Below are positions 13,284 through 23,625 of a DNA stretch of 64,000 nucleotides, piece after piece; the stretch's first letter is position 1, and the number at the start of each line of letters is the position of its first letter. Source of the DNA: Arabidopsis thaliana (Eukaryota; Streptophyta; Magnoliopsida; Brassicales; Brassicaceae); the NCBI RefSeq assembly GCF_000001735.4, contig NC_003076.8, positions 16,805,835-16,869,834 of the forward strand, in the 5' to 3' direction. The notes below the pieces were generated by a model. That model did not search any database and was not told the DNA's origin. It saw only the letters and a program-made list of their open reading frames with translations. The position numbers and the translations under genes are program-made.

Positions 13284-14285
13284 TCACTTGTTTGAACTTT
13301 TGCTAGAACTTGTTGGCTTTGTCTGGCTGCAAAACAAACAAAGAGAGAAGAACATGATCATCATTACTCTGCAAGGTTCTCAAACCCATTTTGACATTCT
13401 TGTACATGCCAAAAGACGGTTTTTGTTGCGGTCCAATTTGTTTCATTGTTGATTGTAAGTGTATATAAATAATACTAGGCATTAACATACCGTAGTAGTG
13501 AATCACTGGTGTCTACAGAAGTGGAGGATTTAGAGTCACCACGACCAAATGCAACCTCGTCCATGCTCTGCCCTATGCGGCGGTATCTACCTCCGGCCTC
13601 AACAAACGCGGGACAAGGCCTGTAAGCCTTAATTGGCCACCAACCGAAACCGGGGACAGTTGCAATGCCACCTTGAATCCGTCCGTCACCATTACACCCA
13701 CTCTCTTTCTCTTCTTTCCCACACGCTCTGCAACCACTGTTTCATTCCTCATGTTATGATCTATTGACTATAGAGAGATGGATCCATCACAATTCACAAA
13801 TGACAATATAACCAATCGCTCAAGCCAACATGAGACCACAAAGAAATTTATGAGGTTAGTTATTGTAGAGAATCATTTTAAGAGATTCACTAGTGTAACA
13901 AAATTGAAGATTCATATAACACTAACAAGTTAACAGCAGAAAAGAGTCTCTATGATTTCATCATTTACGCAATCCCTAATCTATCACTAACTCTAAAATC
14001 CTTAATGTCAACGAAATTGGATTAGCTGAGAAAGGTTTAAGCTTTCCAATGGAATCGATGAAGAGAAGCAAAAGGGTACCTGAAAGTGAGGTCGTTGTCG
14101 TCGTCATTATCAGTTTCTACGACGGAAGACGGCGAAGAAGAAAGAGAGAGTAGTGGATGAGGATGATGCTTTGATGATTTGTTGAGAAAGAAACTGCTTG
14201 AGCTTGGCCATGGCCTTGATTTGTGACTACCATTGTTGAAGATGAAACATCGAGGCAGAGATATTGATGAAATGGAATTCGCCAT
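13284..14285 (-). CDS. Conserved plant protein of unknown function, probably plastid-targeted
   Basis: Three exons (14080-14285, 13491-13727, 13284-13326) give about 161 residues. The first 50 residues are rich in Ser, Arg and Pro with few acids, like a plastid transit peptide. An acidic patch (ETDNDDDNDL) follows, then a compact domain with CGKEEKESGCNGDGRIQGG, the aromatic turn GFGWWPIKAYRPCPAF and GGRYRRIGQSMDEVAFGR. Two Cys pairs suggest a possible metal site, but no function is recognised. The acceptor of the short last exon was chosen for its long pyrimidine tract. An acceptor 36 bases upstream in the same frame is possible. Confidence 0.7.
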
Positions 14286-14551
14286 TTTTCTTTCCTCTGT
14301 GAGCTAAGAGAAGAGAGTGTGAGAAGATAATGGCCACAAATTCAGAAACGCAAAACAAAATAAAAAAGAGTACATTACAAATTTTTATTTTAAACTATTA
14401 GAATTTTTTTCTTATTGGTAATCATATTTAAATATTATACTCTTTTTTTGGGTAGAATGTTTAATATTATACTATTGTTACAGAAAAATTATCATATGCG
14501 AAAAATACATTTTATAGTAATTAAATAAAGGGAATAGAGAAAATCTAATCT
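14286..14551. other. Intergenic, upstream of the plastid protein gene
   Basis: AT-rich promoter side of the minus-strand gene starting at 14285. No distinct element is seen. Confidence 0.4.
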
Positions 14552-14728
14552 ATGTGGATGTTATAAAAGATACGTAACATATCGGGTGATGGACAAAAAA
14601 CATTAGAGGCAGGACAAACAATGTGGATGTTATAAAACGATACGTAACATATCGGGTGATGGACAAAAAACATAGAGGTAGGACAAACAATGTGGATGTT
14701 ATATAAAACGATACTGCATGGTATCGGG
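14552..14728. repeat. Tandem repeat, 69-base unit, about 2.5 copies
   Basis: Units start at 14552, 14621 and 14690 with ATGTGGATGTTATA. Each full unit carries GATACGTAACATATCGGG and a shared TGATGGACAAAAAACAT word. The two full copies differ at only a few positions. The array sits just downstream of the DRP1A stop codon and may lie in its 3' untranslated region. Confidence 0.9.
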
Positions 14729-14826
14729 AAGATCATCTTATACAAATTACAGACCCTAAATCTCTGCTCCGAGTCTGAGCCACACCGACCAGAACCGAGC
14801 AAAACAGTGGACATGACATGCCGGTA

Positions 14827-17800
14827 TCACTTGGACCAAGCAACAGCATCGATCTCGGATTGGGCTGCTCGATACAATTCTAGCCGCTTTGAGATGGCAC
14901 TGCGTCTCTCCATGATTGCTGGATCTTCGTTCAATAGCGACGAGAGCCTCTTCATCTGTTGGATATCACCATATTAGTTGACTCAGTGTTTACCCGAATG
15001 ACACTTCTTTAGGTTAAGAAAAAAGGCAGAGAGCACTTACATCCATGGTACCGAGCTCCGCAAAGAAATGGTCGAGGAGACTGCGCTTCGCTTCTCGGAC
15101 TTGGCAGTATACGATGGACTTGGGGATTGAATTCCGCAGGCCAGCACAGACCATGTTCACGTAAGACAAAACATTGGATCCTGTTGCCAAATGTCTAAAA
15201 TTTGTGAGATATACGGTACCAGATAATTATTTATTTATATGGGTTAACCTTACCGATTCGTCTGAGATAGGAATCGTTGTAGCGGTCGAAAATGGAGTGT
15301 GTGGGGTTACCACCCTTCTCAACATCCTGGGGAAGTTTCCTGAAGAAATCAACAGTGAGGTAACTGCACTCCATGTCAACCAGCTGCAGTGTTGCTTTCT
15401 TACTTCCTTCCCGCATTTTATCCAGCGACTCTATCGCCGCATTTGTCACCTCCACTCTCAGAGCTGGGTATTGTTTTAGTTCCTGCACATGTTCAAACCG
15501 TCTATAACATTGTACAAAAGTACTAGTTGTTGGAGATATATATATATATATATATATTACTAAAAGAAAAAAGAACGTACCACAGTTTCATTCACAGACT
15601 TGTGAACCAGATCCTTTAAGATAGCATGAACCTAATATTTAACCATAGAAAAAAAAAAAAACGGAGAGAGAAGCTTATTGTTTTGTGTTAGGTTTTTGAT
15701 ACATCTTTTTAGAGATGAAAGTAAAGAGTTCATACGGTGTCAACAGATGCTTCAGCAGGGCCTCTGATGGAGACAATAGAAGACTCAATGAGACGACGGT
15801 AACCTTGCTCAGGAGCAATCAAGTGAGGCTGGTAACCATCAGCCTCAGTGACCAGCTTCCGGATGTTGTCCATCGCTAGCTGCTTGTCAAATTGGAGTCT
15901 CTTCAGAGCCGCAGGAAGCTGGTTATCAAACACGTTGTACACTTTTTCACCACCAGCACGCCTGTGTAATCAACCATAGTCTTAAATTACAATTTTCCTT
16001 TTGTAGTTTCAGAAGGTCAAGAGTAGAAATATCAACTCAGACGCTATAACAACTCATGGTGTAATCTTAAACATTTGAAGTAAAAAGAGTCAAAACGTAC
16101 ACTCCATCAAGATGCTCTTTGAATATTTGATCAAAAAGCCGACATATCTCCATTATTGAGTACAACTTCCCCTGCATCAGAACATTAAGTAAATCTTGAT
16201 AGCGCAATTCAATCAAAAATAAAAGAATACACAATTTACCCCTGCATCAGCTGCAATAGGCTTTCCAAGGCGACTTAGTTCAGTTTCCAGCTCTAATACT
16301 GTTTTGTTAATAAGTGACTGAATGCCAGGAATTCTCGACTTGATCACACGTTCTAGATGCTGCGCAACAAATAAAATTGTTGCAATTAGGCTCTGTCCTG
16401 ATGGTTTTATACAGAGAAACGTGCTAAGCATTGCCATAACTTCGTAGTTTCTTAGTATTTTCTGTCGGCTGCTAAGAAAATTAGCAGCAATCGTGAAAAC
16501 ACTGGCCCTGAAACTCTTATTTACCACTCCTAACAAATTTCACAACGCCAACTTACTTATTATAAAGAACCTGGTGAAGAAAACTACCCCTAGCCTCGTG
16601 AAAGCACGTACCTTGGAGAGCATCTTTGCCAAATGCTCGGAACCCATTTTATTAGCAAGGTGCCTATACTCAGTAGTATTGGAAAAGTACTCCCTCTCTC
16701 TTTTCCGAGCCGCAATCATGTCGACATTCTTGTTAATATCTGCTTGGGAACGGTTGACGACACCAACCCACGGATATTTAAGTTTAAAAGATCTCCCTTC
16801 CAGAATCTGAGCAAAAAATATCATTTGGTAAGTAGCGGTGCACGCAATAAACATTAATGAGGGAACATAAGTATTATGATGTTACTACACAAATTAGCAT
16901 TTTATAGCTCCAACATCATATCATAGACTAATTACAACACATTTTATTCACAGTAATTCGAAATTCTAGTACAGATGTTCTATAAACTGGGAATTCAACT
17001 TACTTCCACTGCATCCGTCCCCTTGTCCATAAGATCAATCTTTGTCAAGACACCAAATGTTCTGTCCCCTGTGAAGATCACCAAGATTATAAGAGACATA
17101 GGATGACAGAATAATGTGTTGGGTCTCTTAGGTGGAAAAATGAATTGTTTGTAAAATGCTCACCCGATGGATCAACCTCACGGGAAATTTTAATTGCATC
17201 TGAGGTAGCAAGATCTTGGTTTGCAGGTGAGATTGCCAAAATGATGCAGTTGGGCTATAAGGAAATTTAATTAAATAAAAAAAAAAACAGAATAGTGTCA
17301 ACTCATTTGGCGCTACGAAAACATAACAAATATAGGGAGAATACTTATATATTACCGAATCTAATTTAAACTGGCGATAGCTATCTATAAAACATTAAAG
17401 GGTCTGGGAGTAAGCATTTTCATTTACCTTTTCAATGTAGGACCGAACCATGTTTTCAATGTCCTTCACTATACTATCAGATTGTCCATCTGCATCAACC
17501 AAAAGAAATTTGTCGTGTCATGCCAAATTATGTATGGTAGAGAATAAAGTCTATTGCCTCATGCTTCATCGCTAGAAAAAATAGACCAAAACTTCTTGCT
17601 CTACTGTAACTTACCAACAGCAACTTTTGTAAGCCCTGGAAGATCTATCAGTGTCAAGTTGACAACTGCACACATAGTAAAGAGGATAAAAAATTAGAGA
17701 ATGAACAAAAAGCACATACAACTGGAAAGAGATTTTGGGTTGTCCTTACCATTGGGAGAGTATATGCTAAGGTGAATGGGAACACTAGAAATAGCCTTGC

Positions 17801-18702
17801 TGCGTCCAGTCTCTCTGTCAGTCTCATCTTGAATCTCCTTCCTCACAGCAGCTATAGAGGTGATTAAATTAATCAAATATCAATGGAATACAGGAGAAGG
17901 TGAAACTTGAACTGCAAATTGAGATAGCCGAAACCCACCAAAATCAGTAAACTTTTTCCTCGGGAGGTGAAGAAACTCTGCATACTCCCGGGTTCCATCA
18001 TCGATCTTTTGCAACTGTAAGACAAGGGGCCTTCGAGTAACAATGCCTACAAATAGTTACCGCAAATGCATATTGTCATTACTCAAGGAAATAAGCAATT
18101 TCATAATTAAAACTAAGTAAGAAGTGTTAACACTGTATTTACCAGATCCACGGGGTAAAAAGTCCTTTCCCACGATGCTCTCCAGGACTGAAGACTTCCC
18201 TGAGCTCTGTCAACACAATAAGGATACAACATAAACTTAATGCCACATAGAATTATCAAAGTACAGAAACCCCTCTCCACAACAATCGTAGCTTAAATTA
18301 AATGGTTCAAGACCAACTAGTGAAAAAATATCCAAGTCAAAGCCAAGTCAACATTCCTCAATACCAATTGCTTGCAAAGCTAGTTCATAGTAGAAGCTAT
18401 TAAACTATAATTCCTCACGATCCGGATGTTGATAAGCAAAAACAACGAAGTTTAGGGCAAATTTATCCGAATACCTCAGCTCAATATCAATTCCGAATCG
18501 CAAAAAAAACGAACGAATCGTGAGATAGATCGTCAAGCATATAATGGAAGGGGAAGGAGATCGAGATGCAAACCTGACCACCAACGACGGCGATCGCAGG
18601 CAAGGAATCCCAAAGAGTAGGTAAAGCGCTGGAGTCTCCATGGTCTCCTAAAGCCGTGCAAGCTCTCTGTATCTTGTTAACCAGAGAGATCAGATTTTCC
18701 AT
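14827..18702 (-). CDS. DRP1A: Dynamin-related GTPase DRP1A
   Basis: Sixteen exons give 610 residues: 18574-18702, 18143-18206, 17939-18046, 17750-17851, 17615-17665, 17428-17489, 17164-17254, 17004-17068, 16612-16806, 16240-16359, 16101-16171, 15736-15961, 15581-15631, 15254-15482, 15041-15180, 14827-14955. The GTPase domain has P-loop GGQSSGKSS, switch [19 protein letters not shown] (G3) and TKIDLMDKG (G4). The dynamin middle region and a C-terminal GED follow. As in all plant DRP1s there is no PH or proline-rich domain. DRP1A works in clathrin-mediated endocytosis, cell-plate formation and polar growth. All exon phases agree. A TATA box lies at 18947-18956. Confidence 0.97.
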
Positions 18703-18946
18703 CGTCCTCTACTCCTCGTTTCCCCAATATCAAATGAGAAGCCCAAAATACAGTAGCTGCTACAACAGATCGGCGAGATCTGATACCTCCGCCGGTAAAA
18801 TTTATTGCGGAAGGAGTAGATCTGCGATGCGACGGTGAGCTATGGAACCAGAGAAATAGAGATAGAGAGAGATGAGTTTTTGAATTTGAGTCGATGAAGA
18901 ATTTTTGCTTGCTAGTGTTGGGAAAAAGTAAAGGGGAAGAAAGCGG

Positions 18947-18956
18947 TTTATATAAA
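18947..18956 (-). promoter_or_regulatory. TATA box of DRP1A
   Basis: TTTATATAAA on the minus strand about 245 bases before the ATG, which would give a leader of roughly 210 bases. Confidence 0.6.
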
Positions 18957-20479
18957 AGCCAATACAGGGTCTTTTCTTTTCCAAAGAAAATTTGAAACGG
19001 CATGGTGTTTATTTCGAGAATTCAAAGACGACGAGGAGTTGACCAAAAACAAAATAAAAACGACGAGGTGTGTCGTATATATTCAACCAATCCCTTAATA
19101 TTCCACATCTCTCTAACCAGGTAAAGTAATGATAATACTATTGCATGCATGACCAACCATATAAATAAATATAACAAGGTCGATTTTCTTGTAAAAGAAT
19201 GTAACGAGTTAAAATTCGAATAAAAAAACTATCACTTATTAGTAGAGTAAAGTGATTTCATGTGGACCACGAACATCCTCATTACGATTGCAGTTCAAAC
19301 GGTCCATAGATTGAGGATTCAAAAAAAAGATAAGAGACGTTAAGGATTATGATTGTTTATTCAAAAGGATGACACTAAACAACAAAATAACTGTAGTTTT
19401 GAAAATTTGAATGTATAAAATAAAGATCTTTTCTAGAACAAACCCACTAAATCTGACTAGTAATGTCACATCGATTTTAGATAGCGTTTGCATTTTGGCA
19501 AATACTATGTTTGGTTGGTGAGATCCAAACGCTTTTTAGAAATGTATAAAACATAGCACTAACACATTTTTAAACCTTATGTATTGTTTACGCAAATACA
19601 CGTTATTTATTTTCCAGCTAAGTGGTGAAAAAATAAACCGGTTCACATTTTTTTTTTTAAATGTTACTAATGTTGTGTTTGTCTACACAATTTTTTTAAA
19701 AAATGTTACTAATGTTGTTTGAGACAAACACAACGTGTAACTTTGTATCCTACATACTCTTGTATCAATTGTTAGATTTTATGATGTTCATACGTTAACA
19801 AATATGTATCATGTGACCAACTTCTATCCCTCAAATTAGAATTTTGAAGTTAGTGAAAACGTGATGTAAAATAGGTTTAACATATGCTTTATGGGAATAT
19901 GTTGAGACTAATATGAAATACAAATGAGGTTGGAGTGAGACATGCTATGTAATATATTTAGGTATGTAGACTGTATGTCTCCGTAGCAGCTGCATGAATT
20001 TAGCTTCCAAAAGCACATATACTTGCACGGGTCACACGGTTTATTTGCAGTGTAACTTTTTCGAATTGCGATTCTTGAACAAAATCTCTAAGAGTACTCT
20101 TCTACTACTTTCTGATGTTTTTCGTCATATGTGAGTGGAAGATGTTGGTTTAGTGTCGGGTTGTGTAGAGAGGACAAGAGTTAGACCATAGACACTCAAA
20201 CAGTCAAACCAATCTATTATAAATAGATAATATCTCTCCGGTTTAGTATTTAAGCTTTCTTTGTATACCATTTATGTTTAATGAAGGTTTCGCGCTTGTT
20301 GATACAATCTGAACGAGATCTAAAGAAACCGTAAAAACATTTAGAAATAATACATCTCCAAAAAAAAGTCATTCGGAAAAACATTTTATGATTTAAATTG
20401 ATGGATAATTTGTTCTCAACTTATACATCCAATTTCCGACCAATTCAAAACGAAATTCATCAATACTTTAATTTCTTCC
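18957..20479. other. Intergenic DNA upstream of DRP1A
   Basis: About 1.5 kb of AT-rich non-coding DNA. It contains an inverted repeat at 19672-19734 (listed separately). No gene is supported. Confidence 0.5.
19661..19734. repeat. Inverted repeat with internal direct repeat
   Basis: GTTGTGTTTGTCT at 19672-19684 is the exact reverse complement of AGACAAACACAAC at 19722-19734. An AAATGTTACTAATGTTGT word occurs twice, at about 19660 and 19702. This may be the remnant of a small foldback element. Confidence 0.6.
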
Positions 20480-20640
20480 TTTTTTTTTTTTTTTTTTTTT
20501 TGTCAACCGATATAAATTTGAACTCAAAAGATCCAATCCCGAGAGATATTGTTTACATACGTGACATGATGCGGTACGGTACGAATCTTTCGTGCCAACT
20601 TATCCGCTTTTACATTTGCACTACGAGAAATTAAAGATAA
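20480..20640 (-). mobile_element. 5'-truncated LINE with poly(A) tail
   Basis: Read on the minus strand, the sequence from about 20625 encodes RSANVKADKLARKIR, then RTVPHHVTYVNNISRDWIF and a stop. This is the C-terminal RNase H end of plant L1 LINEs. A short 3' untranslated part leads into a 22-base A tail (plus-strand T run 20480-20501). Possible target duplication: aatttcttcc at 20470-20479 and aattcttcc at 20654-20662, imperfect. Confidence 0.75.
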
Positions 20641-20995
20641 AGAGAAATTTATGAATTCTTCCCTATCACTCTACAACTCCTTCAAATACACTGGAAACGC
20701 CGGCCATTCGGTTGGAATCGGTGAATTGGTGAAATTTTTGTTTCTAGAAATCAACTAATCCGTCAAAGATGGTTTATTCCCTTAATGATGAAGGAAAATG
20801 GGTTCTCTTGTTGCTAATAAAATAATGGTATTTATTTTGTTTCTTAGAAAGAAAAAAAAGACTAATTTAATTTGGTTGGTCACACACAACCGTTTTCATC
20901 GGAAGAAGAACAAGTTGGATTGATTTTGCTTTGGATCTCACATCTGAGATCAGATTAATCTCTCTGTGAAGTCGAAGAACGAAACCCTAGTTCCC

Positions 20996-22315
20996 ATGGA
21001 TCTCTCTTCACGCTTCTCATCGATCCTTATCCTTCTCTTGATCTCCATCTCCATAGCTTCGGCTGAGATTCGTAAATCAGAGATCCGATCCGATGATCGT
21101 CCAATCATCCCTTTAGACGAATTCGGTTTCACTCACAGCGGTCGTCTTGAGCTTGACGCTTCCAAGATCTGGCTTTCCAACAGCAATCCCGATCTCGATC
21201 TCTCCAAAGTGGGCTTCTTTCTCTGCACTAGAGACGCTTGGGTTCATGTGATCCAACAGCTTGAAGAAGAAGAGATCACGTGCGCTCTACAATCAGATCT
21301 CGTTAAGCATGTGTTCACCTTCAACAATCTCAAGGGAGGAGATAAGAGCAGATTCTCCACCGTATTCACCGAGAACGATGCGGATCAGTACTCTCTCGTC
21401 TTCGCTAATTGTCTCCAACAGGTCAAAATCAGTATGGATGTTAGATCCGCTATGTATAACCTTGAAGGTAAAAAGGGAGGTCGTGATTATCTCTCTGCTG
21501 GAAGAACTGTTCTTCCTAAGGTCTATTTCTTATTCTCTGTTATCTATTTCTCTCTCGCCGCCACGTGGATCTACGTTCTCTATAAGAAACGTCTCACTGT
21601 TTTCGCAATCCATTTCTTCATGTTGGGAGTTGTTGTCTTGAAAGCTTTGAACCTTCTTTGTGAGGCTGAGGATAAGTCGTACATTAAGAAAACTGGAACT
21701 GCTCATGGTTGGGATGTCTTGTTCTACATTTTCAATTTCCTTAAGGGTATCACTCTTTTCACTTTGATCGTCTTGATCGGCACCGGTTGGTCTTTCTTGA
21801 AGCCCTACTTGCAGGACAAGGAAAAGAAGGTCTTGATGATTGTCATTCCTCTCCAGGTTGTCGCTAACTTTGCTCAGGTGGTTATCGATGAGACTGGACC
21901 GTATGGCCAAGATTGGGTCACGTGGAAACAGATCTTTTTGCTTGTTGATGTCGTCTGTTGCTGTGCTGTTCTGTTTCCCATTGTCTGGTCCATCAAAAAC
22001 TTGCGTGAGGCGGCTAAGACTGACGGGAAGGCTGCTGTGAACCTCGTTAAGTTAACTCTGTTTAGGCAGTACTACATTGTGGTTATCTGCTACATCTACT
22101 TCACTCGTGTTGTTGTGTATGCACTGGAGACCATTACCTCTTACAAGTATATGTGGACTAGTGTTGTTGCCAGCGAGTTAGCCACACTTGCCTTCTATCT
22201 GTTTACTGGCTACAAGTTCAGGCCAGAGGTGCATAACCCGTACTTTGTTGTTGACGATGAGGAAGAAGAGGCTGCTGCTGAGGCTCTGAAGCTTGAAGAC
22301 GAGTTTGAATTGTAA
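20996..22315 (+). CDS. CAND6: Lung-seven-transmembrane (GOST) family membrane protein
   Basis: An intronless gene of 439 residues. I choose the ATG at 20996, because the frame extends 10 codons further upstream only through a GTG. A signal peptide (about 1-22, LILLLISISIASAEI) is followed by a roughly 150-residue luminal domain with two Cys (FLCTRDAW, ITCALQ). Seven hydrophobic segments run from PKVYFLFSVIYFSLAATWIY to ELATLAFYLFTGYKF. The tail is very acidic (DDEEEEAAAEA, LEDEFEL). The family (GPR107/108-like in animals) is thought to act in Golgi and endosome trafficking. Plant members were listed as candidate G-protein-coupled receptors. The CAND6 name is from recall. Confidence 0.93.
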   Translation: MDLSSRFSSILILLLISISIASAEIRKSEIRSDDRPIIPLDEFGFTHSGRLELDASKIWLSNSNPDLDLSKVGFFLCTRDAWVHVIQQLEEEEITCALQSDLVKHVFTFNNLKGGDKSRFSTVFTENDADQYSLVFANCLQQVKISMDVRSAMYNLEGKKGGRDYLSAGRTVLPKVYFLFSVIYFSLAATWIYVLYKKRLTVFAIHFFMLGVVVLKALNLLCEAEDKSYIKKTGTAHGWDVLFYIFNFLKGITLFTLIVLIGTGWSFLKPYLQDKEKKVLMIVIPLQVVANFAQVVIDETGPYGQDWVTWKQIFLLVDVVCCCAVLFPIVWSIKNLREAAKTDGKAAVNLVKLTLFRQYYIVVICYIYFTRVVVYALETITSYKYMWTSVVASELATLAFYLFTGYKFRPEVHNPYFVVDDEEEEAAAEALKLEDEFEL

Positions 22316-22879
22316 GTCATCACTGGAATAATCGTGTCACGTGTGAGTCAGTAAAAAGAAACATACTTTGTTTGACAGGATGATTGAGAGTAAACCGGAT
22401 CATCAGCTGCCTGCTAAACCGCCTTCTCTTCTTTGGTTTTTTCCTCTTGTTATCTTTATTAGAATGCAATACCTGTTTTGTTTTTACTTGAATTGTTAGG
22501 ATACTTATATAGACTCTATGAATGTCTTGTCCCCCAATGCATAGTATGTGTATTACTGGTAACATAAAACGCTTGGTGCTGCTCGTTATACTTAATCTGA
22601 GTCTCTGCTTTTCATTTGATAGACAAAATGGCTGATTAGAAAAGTTGCTTAAGGAAGCAAACTTTGTTCACTACTATTTGCCTTGTTGGATCTGTATTTA
22701 TATCTTTGTCTGAAGTGACAGACGAAAGAATTGGTATAGTGTGTGGAGGTGGAAGAGATTAACATTGAATGTTTGGTGGACCATAGAGATTGATTGGTCA
22801 CATAAATACAAAAAGTTTGGCGGAAATTAGGTGTACGAATGCGGAGGTGATTTATTGAAGGGAATACATATTTTGGACC
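22316..22879. other. CAND6 3' flank
   Basis: The 3' untranslated region and intergenic DNA. Nothing else is recognised. Confidence 0.45.
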
Positions 22880-23287
22880 TTGAAAAACCGGATCTGTACC
22901 GGTTTGGGAAGGAAGGGTTACCGTCCAGTGTATCGGATTGCTTCTTCAGAATCCGGTGCCGTCGATGTGCTTGTTGGGGGGACTAGCTTTCTGGGAGTCT
23001 TGTGGTGGGTTGGTGCGCCGGTGGGGTTGATTCGAGGACGAAAACCGGTCTCTTTCGTCGGAGTTTCTCGAGCATCGGTTGCGGCCTCGAAACTGTAGGG
23101 CTTGAGCCCGCCGGATCTAATGCTCCGGTCTCTCTGCTAGCTTCCATCAACAAGCGGCGATCTTCCTTCTTTGCCGACATGTTTTCCGATTTGCTAATTT
23201 TGTAACTGGATTTGATGTTGTTTTTGTTGCGGCCCAAGCCCATTTGGGATGAGGATTAATAATATTTAAAAAAAAAAAAAAAAAAAA
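22880..23287 (+). mobile_element. Polyadenylated non-coding retroposon-like segment
   Basis: A block noticeably richer in G and C than its surroundings (about 22880-23225) continues into GGCCCAAGCCCATTTGGG and a 20-base A run (23268-23287). A plus-strand A tail on an otherwise non-coding insert suggests a retroposed transcript. The Sadhu class of Arabidopsis non-coding retroposons is one possibility. No matching target duplication was found. Confidence 0.4.
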
Positions 23288-23625
23288 TTAGCACTTGTTG
23301 CTTGTGCCAAGATTCTGTCTGCCACTACTCTGGCCTCAAATGTCTTCAAGTTATACAATTATCGAAAATCATCATCTTCTTTAGAAAAATCTAATCAACT
23401 AAGATTCATTATTTAAATAATCTATGCTTAAACAAGAAAAAGGAGAATGGAAAAGGAAAAAAAAAAAGAGTTGGAGAGGAGGTCGGCACAACAAAGATGG
23501 TATGTCTCCTAAATCATCCTCCGACCAAAACACCAACACAAAACTAATTAAATTAAATTTGGGGGCTATATCACGTCATCAACCGAGTAAAAGTACAAAG
23601 CCGACGAGATCTAGTGGAGAAGCTT
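23288..23625. other. BG_PPAP 3' flank
   Basis: Purine-rich non-coding DNA near 23430-23490 and the 3' untranslated region of BG_PPAP. No further feature. Confidence 0.4.
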
